This document shows, piece after piece, positions 46,008-57,329 of a stretch of 64,000 nucleotides of DNA (position 1 is the stretch's first letter; every line of letters starts with the position of its first letter). Below the pieces are notes generated by a model, which was given only the letters and a program-made list of their open reading frames with translations, had not been told where the DNA came from and did not search any database. The position numbers and the translations under genes are program-made. Source of the DNA: Cristatella mucedo (Eukaryota > Bryozoa > Phylactolaemata > Cristatellidae); assembly GCA_009760855.2 (NCBI GenBank), contig WPIO01000226.1:137501-201500 (forward strand). Reading direction: 5' to 3'.

Positions 46008-46732
46008 TGAGCGAGTCTGGCCGACAGAGTTACAACAGGCCTGATGATCCCGAAGTTAGAGAGATTTACAGTAACGCATGTGGGGGAGCGTGCTGAGCGG
46101 TTCGAGACAATGCTAGGAATACCAAACGAGCGGGTACTCAGCTCGAAGTTCCCGCCCAACGAGCGGCGTCTGAGCTGGCGGTTCCGGCCACCGCGGCGGC
46201 TACTGGGTGCTTTTCTTTTTTTAATGCATAGTTCATGAATCTTAGAAGTAACATTAATATCTAGATGCATTATTCCTCAAAGCGCGTCGTTACGAGATAG
46301 CCAAGGTGCCTTCCTACCTATCACGTGTAAATTAGAAATCAAGTTGATTACCTCAATCTAGTCTCTCGCTTTGTGGTGTCTCAAATATTTTTACAACGGC
46401 AAGCTATAACCAAAACACCGGTCAAACGAATATCCCAAGCATTTAGTAAACGAAAAACCGTTATCAATTATCCGACGGACTGATACTTGTGATGGTGATT
46501 ATATCGTTTGCCAGAAACCAAAAAATATTGATTGAGTGTCAGGTTTTGTAAAAGCTTCCAATAAAGAACTGACAACAGTGTTTCCAAGCATCGGTACGCT
46601 AGCTGTTCCAATACATTGGCATGCCACCTTTTTCTTATTATCATAGCTCAAAGACCAGGATAAAGATACAGATAGTGAAATGACTGCCAGTGCTTGCCAT
46701 CAGGTCAACCGTCAAAACGAATCAAAACATAA

Positions 46733-46900
46733 TAAGAAGAATAATAATGCACTTGATAAAGTGCCCTCAGAGAACTCAATCTCTTTTTTGGCACTTTACG
46801 TTTCCTGTAAACGAAACAAGGTCGAATGTGTGTGGTATCGTGCTTGATACACAACAAAATAATATAGATAGGGGTGACACAAATATCTTTGAGTACTGAA
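46733..46900 (-). mobile_element. family-alpha LINE 3' end, short
   Basis: AATAATGCACTTGATAAAG (46,741 on) leads into the hairpin with AAGTGCC/GGCACTT arms, a compensated variant of the usual GCGCC arms, followed by about 100 bp of altered 3' UTR. Confidence 0.75.
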
Positions 46901-47756
46901 CTTGGCACATCGTTATAGTGTTTCCGAAATAAATTTGTCATGGACCTGATGAGGCCGGTGGCCTCCAGAGCTACCATAGCTCAAGGAACCCTAATAGAAT
47001 ATCATAAATCCGCGATAACCACGCCGGCTTCTCCTAGCTCCAAGGTTTCTATAACTATTTCCGTAAAACACAGGAGCCACAGCCATGTGCAGACGAGCAC
47101 ACACACTCAACTCACCAAAAATGTTTGCTGAACGAGAAGATATCGAAAGTTACACCATAGTTGAGCAAGGGCTTCAAAGATGAATGCAACATGACAACTG
47201 CTCACACATCTAGCTTGTCTTAGCACTCGAACTAGAGCACTTGAATCTCATTGATTTTCACTCTGTTTCCATCCCACAATTCAAAACTATACTTGTTTAA
47301 AGGTCTTGCACTAAAGAATTCTTCTGGGAAAGTTCTTCTGAGGCCAAATCATCTAGTTACAACAAAAGCCATGCAGGCCGACTAAAGTTCAAATGCATAA
47401 GACACTCACAGCTTAGTCAGTGAATCAAAAGTACCAAATAAAACGGATTTAGACACCCACAATTGTGAATCGAAGCAGTTCCAGGAAAAGTACTTGCCAT
47501 GTCACCCTTGAGAGTATGTTGGCCTAATTCAAAAAGGAAAACTGCATCTGCAAAGAATATGCAATTCATTACTAGACAGGGCATCGATTTCGTGTAAAAA
47601 AGTATAAGCAGCCCTTTGGAAAAGTGTCCTAAATCAGACAGTTACTACGTATCCTGCTATTACAGCATGATTTCATAGCCGACTGAGTGATATCCTTTGC
47701 TGGAAGGGGAAGGGTACTGCAGAAAATCAGACAGCTGCAACAAATCTCGCTATTGC
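46901..47756. other. no gene recognised
   Basis: Short frames only (46,940-47,131 plus is one). No repeat match was seen. Confidence 0.3.
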
Positions 47757-47955
47757 TTACATAAATAAAATAAATACCAGCTGACTTCAGCTGACAGCCT
47801 CTTTTGGCATAGCGTCAGAAGAGCCTTGATGGCTATCACCACCGCTTGCAGTGGCGATAATGGATCGCCAATCACAGGATTCGAACCCACGACCTCGGGG
47901 CCGAGGTAGTGAAAAGCAACCGCCTTACCTGGTGCTTGCTACCTTGGATGGTTGC
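47757..47955 (-). repeat. tRNA-derived SINE, good copy
   Basis: Minus strand: GTAAGGCGGTTGCTTTTCAC (A-box side), GTCGTGGGTTCGAATCCTGTG (B box, canonical GGTTCGAATCC), then a body GGCGATCCATTATCGCCACTGCAAGCGGTGG and a TTTATT-type tail. The 3' body and tail match the copy at 56,836-57,040. A tRNA gene is excluded because no acceptor stem pairs and the body extends well beyond 75 bp. Confidence 0.82.
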
Positions 47956-48084
47956 TTAGCTTATTGAGATGACCTTTCCTGCGGTAGATGTAGTAAATGT
48001 CCACCATGGCGGTCAGTACAACCATGCAATCCTTATGATTTCAAGATTCTTTTATGATTCATATTTTCACATTCTTTATGATAA

Positions 48085-48297
48085 TTGCTACTCACTACCT
48101 CAACTGCTCTCCTAACTCTGCTATGCTTCCCACTTTCTCTTTGTTGCGTGAGACGAAGTCTGCTGGCTACCGAATGCGTACCGAAAGCCGCTTAGGCTGT
48201 GAGTACGCTATGCAAAACTCTCCTGCGTAACACCCACATGGTCTTTTTGATTTTGTGGAGTTACTGACGGAGATACATTACATTACATTACATTCAC
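48085..48297 (+). mobile_element. family-beta LINE 3' end
   Basis: Plus-strand copy of the family-beta C-terminal and 3' region: CTACTCACTACCTCAACTGC, GTGAGACGAAGTCTGCTGGC, CCACATGGTCTTTTTGATTT and GGAGTTACTGACGGAGATAC, ending in four ATTAC-type repeats. Truncated at its 5' end to about 210 bp. Confidence 0.9.
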
Positions 48298-48479
48298 GTT
48301 TTCTATAAGATAAACGGACAACAAATCAAACACTGTGGCTTCTAAATCGGCGATCCACGGGCCTGATTCAGTAGTGGCAGAGGGCGAAGCTAAGGCAGAG
48401 GAACGACTTCGAAGCGACATCTAGCATCTACTCGAGACGACAGATTGCACGATGAGCTTGACTCGCGTAGATTACTAGC

Positions 48480-48670
48480 CGAATTGAGAGCTTAATTTTT
48501 TAGTGGCAGAATAGCCTAAGCAGCTTACACCTTTGTAGCCGCAGAATAGCCTAAACGGCTTCCGACGCTGCAGTCGGTTATCAAATAAAGAATTTTCCAC
48601 TGCAGGACTGGAACCCACGACCGGGATAGTGTAAGGCGAGCACTTTATCGGGGCAGTGTTCTCGTTGGAG
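48480..48670 (-). repeat. tRNA-derived SINE, second subfamily
   Basis: Minus strand: AAAGTGCTCGCCTTACAC (A-box side), GGTCGTGGGTTCCAGTCCTG (B-box-like), then a body with a short internal duplication around TTAGGCTATTCTGC (about 48,499 and 48,541). The body differs from the 47.8-kb copy. Confidence 0.6.
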
Positions 48671-48786
48671 AAGCGGAAGGTCGACCTCGAGGCTTCACAC
48701 TCACTGAGAGCTTCAGCTGCCCCCTCCATGCTTCCGGTCCCTCCTCCCATTCAGCTCCGAGTCTGCCTGCCAGGCTGTTCAGCTCC

Positions 48787-48804
48787 GCTGCTGCTGCTGC
48801 TGCT
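48787..48804. repeat. (CTG)6 microsatellite
   Basis: Six perfect CTG triplets lie within a 64-codon plus frame (48,656-48,850) where they read as Leu. The frame is not recognised as a gene. Confidence 0.85.
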
Positions 48805-49149
48805 GGATGTGATATTAGAAACGACCATTGTTGGCGTAGTTAGAATTTAAATACTGCCTGTTTTCTTTTGATTGCATTTATCCATACGATCCAGAGTCAT
48901 GGGTTACATCTTGCGAAGTTGCAAATGATGAAAAGCGAGTTTTTTGGTAAAATTAAGTGTCGTGCCGATTGGATCAAGCAGAGCCATCAAGTTACACCAG
49001 CATCGGCTCGTGACTTGGCAGATAGAATGGAAATTGCATGTCATGAGTTCCACCTAAGCCATTGAGCACAAAAAAATGTAATTACGAGATGTGCCTGTGA
49101 AAAATAAGTAGGCGAAAAGCTCGTAATGATTACTACGTTTAGCCTAAAA

Positions 49150-50260
49150 GTTAGTGTCCTGCTTCAGTCAGCTCTTCCGAGGCGTGAATGAATTCCCAAG
49201 GCCCAAGGAGGAAGCCGAAAGGTATCTGCCGGAAGAAATCTCCAATAATGCGGGAAAACCCATGGTATTGTACAGATTCACGCTGCCTCCACTGCCGGTA
49301 AAATGTCACTTAAATATGAAGACTTGATTATTGACTAGAAGTCACAGCTGAAAGGGCATTCCATCACCTTGGTAGCTGACAGTGAAACAGCATAAGAATT
49401 GTAAAAGGTGAGTAAATGAGCCGAATAAATTAATTAATTGCTCACGAAGAGTAAATATAGGAGGATTTTCTGACTGCATCTATTGCCTCTGAAAAAGTTG
49501 GCAAAATCTGAAGAGGTTAATTGGCGAGTTCCAATTAGTTAAATACGAGAAGGGTCAGTTTAGAGTCAAGGGTTTAGACATTTGGTTTTAGGGTTTAGAC
49601 ATTAAGCCAGAGTAAATAATTAACTTAATCTGTACGCTCCTAAAGGGTACGTGTAGCACCCCTAAAGTGTACGACGTTTATCAGAAAAGCAGTGTCCAAA
49701 TTGAATTATCGTTACCGAATAATGTATCCCAGCAGATGAGGCCTCAACATTGCCGCCGGAAGGAAGCTCAAACAGCAAAGCGAAACCTATACAGTGTACG
49801 GACAAACAGTGGTCGACAGCAAGAGACTTTTCTAGCGGCCTTCACAACCTTTAAAAAAAATTTCCTCGTGATAAAGTGTTGATTAGCGACTTCCTAGGGT
49901 CACAAAGGAGCTTACAACAGTTCCCGCTCCCCGGTTTGCAGATGATAGCGTACTGTCGTTAAAAAAGGTCCATGATGAGGATTACAGGCCAAATAAATAA
50001 ATTGCGGGACACTCACAGTCTAAAAGCATAGCTTTAGCAATCTTAAAGAATCTCAAATTTTGCATAAAGTCTCGTCCTATTTAATATATCGCTTAAGACG
50101 GATGGTTCCCCAAGAGGAGGCGGAAATATCTCTGAAGAAAAAGAGGCCAATCGATGAAGTCAAACCTGTACGGTCGAACAGATATACAGATGCACGTAGT
50201 TCAGAGGCAGGAGAATCTTCTAGCTGCCACCGCTGCCAGTTCTAATGCTTATCGCATTAA
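49150..50260 (+). pseudogene. diverged repeated coding-like modules, unknown family
   Basis: Three kinds of short module recur here and at 52.2-52.4 kb. One reads RPKEEAERYLPEE (49,197) and VPQEEAEISLKKK (50,103). A second reads LIGEFQLVKYEKGQFRVK (49,520) and, at 52,380, LIGEFQAVTCEGAFIR. A third reads VQIELSLPNNV (49,690) and, at 52,205, a similar FKLSLPNDV. A donor-like AAG|GTGAGT is at about 49,407. Stops and gaps separate the modules, so this is either a decayed multi-exon gene or a repeat family. I cannot name the protein. Confidence 0.35.
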
Positions 50261-50269
50261 AGACTTTAA

Positions 50270-51530
50270 TTAGCAACTTCAAAGCTGTTGCAGGTAAGAC
50301 TTCAGTCATTGAGAATTTTCAGACTTCATGATTCCTCTCTTCGCTCGCCTATATATAAATATAAAAATATAAATGTATATACATACATATGTATAAACAA
50401 TTATATTCGCCTTGCTTCTAAAAAAAACCTCTGTGACAGTATCGCGCCAACATATATACAATGATGTCAATGGTAAAGTTCCGGGCTACGAGTGTCGACG
50501 ATAGTGAGAACGGATCAGGACACACAAGCCACTATAGTGGCCCACCACGATTTGGCGACCACGGAATCGACTGACACTCTCGATATGGACTGTATAAGTG
50601 TTCTTAGTTGCAACTATTTACAAATTATTTGAATTCTGATTAGCAATTTTTAGAATCGTTGAAAGGCTGGCGATCAGCCATTTCTGAGATTTTATAAGAT
50701 GAATTCAGAAACCTGAGTCTCTAGTCGAGTCGACATCTAGCACTGAGAGACCTGTGCATTCGGGTGCCATGATGACGGTCGTGCGACTGTAGAAATTCCA
50801 GCACAGCTTTCTGTTTTTCCTATACCCATCAGTCTGTGGAGTAGTTAGTTCTAAGATAAGACTGACAACCTGCTGTCTTCGACACTTGAATGTAAAGTTT
50901 TAGCTGAGCTGCCAAGCGGCTATGCTGTTCTAGCAGAAATTGCTAGCCTACCTACAACACCAAATTATATCACCAACCGATTCGAAATGACGTAAGCTAC
51001 GATTATATATATATATATACTAGTAATGAAATGCTGATGACTGCATGCAGTGATAAACGTGACTGACCATCGATGAATGTGCCGTCCATACCTTTACTTC
51101 TTTCAGTAATGCAAATGCGTCGGGGTCACTCAAGAACTTCAATGTTTTGGCGGATGTCGTGAATGGGCTAAAAGTCGGCAGAACGTTCAAAATAAGGATT
51201 TCTCAATTTGACAAAGACGGTCGTGAAACAAGTACAAAATATGAGGTTTAGATTCAAGCATAGGTTTACCCTGCAGCTCAGTCAACCCTGCCGACGGTGC
51301 TCTGCTAATCGAAAAATTGCAACACTTCTGAAAACCTACTATCATCTTAAATTCGGGAAGGTTTCGTTCAGAAATTAAAACCCTGTAATCGTGCTTTAAG
51401 GCCACCCGTATTAGTCACGAGGGTCGCTCTGATGAGCTTTGCAGATGAGCTGACTCGAATAATTTTTAATTAAATTAAAACCTCAAATATTTTAAGATTC
51501 TTCTCGCACTTGCGGTAGTCGCATCACAAA
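50270..51530. other. no gene recognised
   Basis: AT-rich, with a short (TA)n run near 51,005-51,019 and an AT-rich low-complexity patch near 50,345-50,405. GAGTGTCGACGA (50,491) and CGACTGACACTCTCG (50,569) form an imperfect inverted repeat. Confidence 0.3.
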
Positions 51531-51534
51531 CCGA

Positions 51535-52110
51535 TGGGGTCGACGAAGTACTTAAGCGAGCGATCTTAAGCGAGCGAGCGATCCGGCATTGGGTGCAGGC
51601 GATACGGGCCGTCCAACGTTTCGACCGACAGACACTTGAGCGATGACACTTTCTCCGCCACTAACGCAATATTTGTAAAGTCGAAAGCTTAACGCCAACC
51701 GATGCGAGAATGCTGATGGACGCACACGGTCAAACGTTGACCGGAGCCGGTTTCGAGTTCGTCGTACCGACGATCGAGACGGCCGGACAACTGAAACTGC
51801 CAATGCAGTGCACCCAGGGTGAGATACGACGGGCGAGCGAGCGGTTAAGTCGGAGCTCGTGTCCGGAAAGCGTGCGATCAGTTCCGGAGGGAATGACTTG
51901 ACGACTTTGGCCGAGGAGAGCCGTTCCTCATCCTTTGGCCGTCTCCTGTACGTGGCCCACTTTATCCGCTCCGAACCGATAAAAATGCTTGCGGTTAGAC
52001 GCTCCCAGCCTACTAAAGTCACTGACCAACTACCTGCTACTGCCCAAGTTACCGAACGTTTCGAAGAAGGTGCAATATCGGTAAAATGGTCCAGGCTGAA
52101 CAACTGACGA
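51535..52110 (+). pseudogene. CpG-rich coding-like island, unknown family
   Basis: About 570 bp stand out for many CpG dinucleotides in AT-rich surroundings. On the plus strand one frame reads LTPTDARMLMDAHGQTLTG and FEFVVPTIETAGQLKLP up to about 51,840. A second frame then reads SELVSGKRAISSGGNDLTTL, RSSSFGRLLYVAHFIRSEP and ERFEEGAISVKWSRL to a stop at 52,107. One frameshift near 51,840-51,850 would join them. The end of the second part (a Trp after a hydrophobic strand-like stretch) could be an immunoglobulin-fold strand, but that is weak. The 204-codon minus-strand frame over the same bases looks like a shadow of the CpG-rich codons. Confidence 0.35.
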
Positions 52111-52159
52111 TAAACCCATAAATTGATGGACCTGCATGCTGAAATAGAGTGCCTTAGCC

Positions 52160-52660
52160 CTCGCAAAGATTCCTACTTTTTTCCTAAAAGTAGTGCCGTA
52201 TTCAAATTATCGTTACCAAACGACGTTTACACACAAGGAGGTTGAAAGATCGTAACCACCTCTAAAGCCGATCGACGAGGGCAAACCTAGTCCGTCTTAC
52301 AGTTTTTGGCTCGTCATAATTGAGACAATGTTATGGCTGATTTACCGCCTGTAATAAAACGTGTATGTATCGTGAAGAGCTGATTGGCGAATTCCAAGCA
52401 GTCACATGTGAGGGGGCATTTATCCGGTTCTGCAGTTGGAATTCCAAGGTAAGTAAAACAATAATTACAGCGTCGTCTATTTATGGATTGAGCTCACTTT
52501 CGGCCATGAGCACAGTGGCTATAGCAGCTAATGTGGCACCACTGCATCGTCATTTTTTGCAGAGCCAGCTCACCTCCTCTCAACCTGCTATGGGCGAAAT
52601 GTACAAAGCCAAAAGTGAGCTGGCTCTAAGAACAAACGACGGCATATAGGTTGAAGTAAA
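52160..52660 (+). pseudogene. second set of the 49-50 kb coding-like modules
   Basis: LSLPNDV at about 52,210 is followed by AAGGAGGTTGAAAGATCG (compare the 50.1-kb module) and by LIGEFQAVTCEGAFIR at about 52,380 within a 94-codon open frame ending at 52,649. Order differs from the 49-kb set. A GGTAAGTAA donor-like site is at 52,448. Confidence 0.3.
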
Positions 52661-53202
52661 TCGGTCAAACCTGAGCCCCTAAGGTGGAATAAATAAATTA
52701 ATCGATCTGGATGTTGCAACGGAGAACTGTAGCCCTGTATTATTATTTAAATGAACTATTATTAAAATACTTGCCTTAGATTTAACCCAGTTAACTTTAA
52801 CTAGAGCCTGTTATAGATTCTGAGACTGGATAATGAGTCTACTTTAACATACATTCAGGCTAGAAATGACTTAATCCAGCGCAAGATTGACTAGCTTATA
52901 GGGTTTTCCTATCACGAGGAACTCTTTAAAGTGAGATGTATATGTTGATTGTATCGAACGCAAGGGATTATTCTCATACTCATTTAAAAATGGCAGCAAT
53001 GACTATTTCTTTGATACTGCATTTCACTCTGAACTCAGACCTCACAGGCTAGTACCTGCGGAAAAAGAACCCTGTTTTGTATTCTTTTACAAAGAATATA
53101 TAACAGACGCACTTTGCTATTGATGGTCCATCAATACCTCTTCCACCTAACATAATGTTAAATCCGATGGAAAGCCGCGACTTTCCTTCAACAAAGTCAA
53201 AG
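52661..53202. other. no gene recognised
   Basis: AT-rich with dense stops in all frames. Confidence 0.3.
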
Positions 53203-53375
53203 AGTGTATGTATGTATGGATGTATGTATCTCCGTCAGTAACTCCACAAAGTCATAAAGACCATGTGGGTGTTACGCAGGAGAGTTTTGTATAGCGAACT
53301 CACAGCCTAAGCGGCTTTCGGTACGCATTCGGTAGCCAACAGACTTCGTCTCACGCAACAAAGAGAAAGTGGGCA
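53203..53375 (-). mobile_element. family-beta LINE 3' end, short
   Basis: On the plus strand a TATG/TATGGATG tail (53,206-53,227) is followed by TATCTCCGTCAGTAACTCC and the conserved 3' region to AAGAGAAAGTGG at 53,373. It is 5'-truncated to about 170 bp and is close in sequence to the 57.3-kb copy. Confidence 0.9.
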
Positions 53376-53985
53376 CATAAAGTACCAATAAAGGGAAATC
53401 CTAAATTACAGTAATAGCAGGCAATGTGTTACAAGCTAGCTCGTTCAAAGAGGTAACTAGTGATTTCTCCTTCCTATACAATTTAATAGCGTCACCACAA
53501 GCAAAGCTTATACAAAAATTAATTTTAATAATTCAAGAATTGACCATAAATTTAACGTAAACAAGGTCACCTTGAGCTAGAAGGGAAACACCATCTACAA
53601 AATATGAAAAGGGTTATGTAGTCAATAATTTTGTATTCAAACTGCAGTACTCAGTCAGAATAGTCTAATGTGCAAAAGGGCAAACATCTCTAATAAGAAC
53701 CGGATCATTTCAATCAGAGCTTGAGAATTTCCCTGTAGACGTTACTCTACATTTCAACACAAGAGCGGATTTAAATTCGTAAATGCAAACTACCCTTACG
53801 GTTCGTCAAAATATGAACGTCTGATCAACCCGTACCAATTTCTAGATCAACCTCTCTAAATATAAGTCAATCTAGAACAGGTTTAAGATCTTAAAAGCTA
53901 TTACTACTAAAATATATGGATTCTGGGGCTTAGGATTCTCCCTCCATTCAAAATGGATGGTTGCAGTTTAAAGTACTTTAGCCTC
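53376..53985. other. no gene recognised
   Basis: AT-rich; no motif or repeat match seen. Confidence 0.3.
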
Positions 53986-53989
53986 ATCT

Positions 53990-54366
53990 TACCACTTTCT
54001 CTATGGATTAATATGCTCCCAAAGCCTGAAACTCCCTCCCGACCTGCGTCAGAATATCCTCTGTTATCTGACCACATTTAAAAAGAATTCAAAAATACAC
54101 TTATTTAGGACAGCATTTAGTGGATCCCTGTGATTCGTCCTTGATGTGCTTATGCATGCTGACACTGTGCATGCTGCCACTAACCATATTTGCATGCTGA
54201 CCCTGTGCATGTTACCCCTAACCATGTTATTCATTTTGTTTGTTTATCAAGCATGATTTTATTCACCATTCAATGCATTTCACTTTGCAGCAAATGTAAA
54301 GCGCCGAGAGAGAGATTAAGTTCTCTGAGGGTGTTTTATCAAGTGCATTTTTATTATTATTATTAC
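53990..54366 (+). mobile_element. family-alpha LINE 3' end
   Basis: Starts in the C-terminal coding part (GCTCCCAAAGCCTGAAACTC, compare the APKAWNSLP codons), passes through the 3' UTR (GCATGCTGACACTGTGCATG and its near repeat GCATGCTGACCCTGTGCATG) and ends with hairpin AAAGCGCCGAGAGAGAGATT (54,299-54,318) and a (TTA)n tail. Confidence 0.9.
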
Positions 54367-54514
54367 CACAAAGACACTGTGTTTATTGAAGAATAATCTC
54401 ACTACATAAAAATGGGAACCATTACCACTCTTAAAAGTAAGAATGCTGTACTCACTTAATAATAAATAAACTGAGAAATAGATCGAAGAGCCCATAACAA
54501 TACTAAATGATTTA

Positions 54515-54665
54515 ACAGCCTCTTAAGTGCAGCGGCAGAACAGCCCTTAACGAATACCACCACTGCTTCTAGTTGGCAATAAAGTATCACTCACTATTCG
54601 ATTTGAACCTCGGCCAGGAAGATCGACTACGCTAACTCATGGGCTATCACTGCCGTAATAAATTT
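54515..54665 (-). repeat. tRNA-derived SINE, decayed
   Basis: Minus strand carries GAGGTTCAAATCGAATAG in the B-box position and a body related to the other copies (AGAAGCAGTGGTGGTATTCG). The A-box side is degraded. Confidence 0.45.
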
Positions 54666-56620
54666 TGAAGTAAACAGCCTCCAGTATTACCATTGCGTCA
54701 CCAGTCAAATTACTAACTAGGCCCGAAGTTGCTTAGTTTCAGTAATCGGAGGAGAACCAGCATCTTTAACATGATATGGCTGGCCACAAACAACTCCAGG
54801 AAGGCAAAATTTAAATTCCAAGATCATCTATCAGTGATGTGAAAAGTAGCGGACCACTTAGCTAAGTCAGAGTGAAAAATCAAATCAAAATGCATATACA
54901 GCGTGAAACACGTCCATATGGCCATCGCGGATGATAATGAGGTCACTAACAACGACAGATGACAAGACGGCTAAGATAAGGTCACCTGTCACTGACCACT
55001 CAGATTGAGTAGCACTGTTGGCTTAAAATGCGTGTAAGCAGAAATCCTGTGGCAAACTTAGTCGTAATGTACCCACCGGGTTCACGGAGATTACTGCCAA
55101 TAGGATGCAGTTCTTTTCGCCGCAAGCATCTACGATTCCTGTTAGCTATCGTACCTACTATAAGAGGGAACCTTAACACACCTGCTTAACATTTTACTGA
55201 CTTTTATTTAGCAAGTGAAAATTCAAAAAGGTCTATGCAGTTTATCATTAGATGCAAAATTAGATGACATAAATGATGTATGACAACACTGAGATTCACA
55301 GAAAGAATATTAAGACAATACATTTCTTATAATATCTCTTCGCGTAAGCACTCTATCCGACCAAAAGACATGCAACACTGACCCTGGCAGTAAGTTTACA
55401 AGAAATAAGCTGCTTTACTATGCCATCATGAATGATCGTTAGTATTGTCAGCCTTTGTTTCACTTCTTAACATGCCATTAGTTCAGCATCGATAAATAGT
55501 CATCGATAAATGCCAAGCAAGGTCTCTGACATTTCCAAGGTATCACATGACTGGATGAGCTTGCAGCAGCTAAATCACTCCTGTCCTTACCGTGGGTAAT
55601 AATTTTGGAGTGGTAGTCAGATTCTTCTTCTTTTAACAGAAACGTAGAAATAAAAAGTAGCCCAGCAGGATAGCCAACTCGCAAACCAAACTCAGCAATA
55701 GCCTAATATCCACAGCAAGGCGAATCAAAATAGAGCCTGTCTCTCGTTTATTTGGTTCTCATGCTGGCAACCAACGACGCCATCGAAGCAATTTATCGTA
55801 CCAAGAAAAACAATCTGCAACATTGTAAGTGCCCTTTTAAGTGGACAAACATGCCGTGTAACAGAAAATGTGACATGCTGAACTAAGAACACTCTAGTTT
55901 TGCGACAATGGCACACACCATGCTCTATGTCCTGATGCATTATCACTTTTGAAGGCAGGATGACGCCTGGTGACTAAGGACACTATATTGGCTGCTCAAT
56001 GACCACCGAGACTTATCGAGCGACATCTGACCAGAATCCACTGCTATCATACCGAGCCTCAGCCATCGGAGTCCGAGGGGTCGATTAGGGTAACGGCAGG
56101 GCTCGATCTTGTACTTCTCGTTGCCCTATCAAAGCCCTCACGTTCCGATTGCCCTATTCAAGCCCAGCAGCAATATTTCTTTAATTTACACATATCCGTA
56201 TAATATGAAGTCGATCGGGACGGCTCTAAAGATATACGAAGAGTAAGCAATAACAATGACGATCCTACTGCTTAGATCTCGATCGACTTCGATTTTTTAA
56301 TTCATAACGTACAATAAATGGCATTTTAGGGCTCTGCGGTAGTGGTTCGAGGCATTTACTACTAATGTCTTATAATAACACCGTCAGCACATAACTTTTA
56401 AACATGAGCGAGAATGAGAATGTATTATCTCGGAGCCAGTAAACACAAAACATCAGAGAAAATGACGTAGCTAGCTTACCGGTCTAAGCACTAGAACTTT
56501 TTAAGGTTAGTCAGCGATCTACAATGCTACCTGTCGAAGGGGGAGGGTTGAAGCCAAACTGACACTTTGCCAAGAGCCAGAAGCAGCTGAGGTTATCTCG
56601 CCATTCAAGTAATAAATGAG
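54666..56620. other. no gene recognised
   Basis: Short frames on the minus strand (55,478-55,684 and 55,725-55,946) lack recognisable domains. No LINE tail or SINE seen. Confidence 0.3.
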
Positions 56621-56624
56621 TCAA

Positions 56625-57270
56625 TGGCGATCGAATACGAGTCAGGAACTGGTGGGTAGCAAAAGCTGGGACACCTAGCGAGTGTCATCAAAACGCATTC
56701 ACTTGAGCCTAGAAGCGTTCACTCGTGCCTATTCGCCGCCACGAGTACCCATCCCCCCCCCGCAAGAGAGCGCCCTAAAGTTTGCACATTCCTTCCCCAA
56801 GCCAGCGGAAGCTACTCACTGACGGTGACTTGAGCCGTAATGGCTCACTAGGTAAGGCGGTTGCTTTTCACGACCTCGGCCCCGAGGTCGTGGGTTTGAA
56901 TCCTGCAATAGGCGATCCTTAATCACTACTGCAAGCGGTGGTAATAGCCGTGACGGCTCTTCTGTCGCTATAAAAAGTGGCAATTAAATCAGCTAGTATT
57001 TATTTCATTTATTTATTTCATCGTTACTGATGCCTCAATTTTAACCCGGTCGTGCCGGCGAAAGAGGCAACCCGGTCCAATAGAGCGGTTCACCGGCAGG
57101 ATGAGTCGGACGGCGCCTGTCTCATGCGTTTGCTAACTATCCGCACCGGCAGATGCGGAAGAGAGCTTCCTGCATCACAGCGACTACAGTTTTTGGAGGC
57201 TCGAGGTGAAAGGTCGTTGCATGTGCCCTGCTGCTTCAACCTGCGAAAACCTTCTTTGTACGTCCCAAGT
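56625..57270 (+). repeat. dispersed repeat copy 2, split by a SINE
   Basis: Resembles 39,050-39,440 on both sides of the SINE at 56,836-57,040: GAATACGAGTCAGGAACTGG and AAGCCAGCGGAAGCTACTCA before it; GATGCGGAAGAGAGCTTCC, CACAGCGACTACAGTTTTTG and GAGGTGAAAGGTCGTTGC after it. Overall similarity is moderate, so the family is old. Confidence 0.5.
56836..57040 (+). repeat. tRNA-derived SINE inserted in dispersed repeat
   Basis: GTAAGGCGGTTGCTTTTCAC (A-box side), GTCGTGGGTTTGAATCCTGC (B box) and GGCGATCCTTAATCACTACT, with a body ending in a TTTATT-type tail at about 56,998-57,022. The bases between the boxes (CGACCTCGGCCCCGAGGTCG) form a perfect inverted repeat. Same subfamily as 47,757-47,955. 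Confidence 0.82.
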
Positions 57271-57329
57271 CATCGTAGAAAGTGTAGAACAGGTGACCTT
57301 CAATCTGCATTTTCTACCAGGTATGTGAT

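Larger units (their letters stand above)
42966..46300 (-). mobile_element. family-alpha LINE, near full length, dead
   Basis: Minus-strand order from the 5' side: an N-terminal basic region (46,270 down to 45,986), an endonuclease with DLLAITETWL, VVYRPPGTK and GHTLDQIFS, a linker, reverse transcriptase with LSNYRPVSLLPF and LLVLLDLSAAF, then the catalytic box [12 protein letters not shown] (near 44,060), and a C-terminal region ending at 43,199. The frame is broken by stops (near 44,243 and 44,155) and frameshifts. The 3' UTR runs to a hairpin (about 43,000-43,035) and (ATA)n tail. It is the best copy of the family here and a reference for the shorter ones. Confidence 0.93.

Noticed and set aside
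47850-47950. Functional tRNA gene on the minus strand
   Set aside because: The A and B boxes are good but there is no pairing acceptor stem, and the element continues into a SINE body with a TTTATT tail also found at 56.9 kb.
51552-52166. 204-codon minus-strand frame
   Set aside because: It is Arg/Ser-rich, as expected for the complement of CpG-rich codons, and has no recognisable motif; the plus-strand frames look more protein-like.
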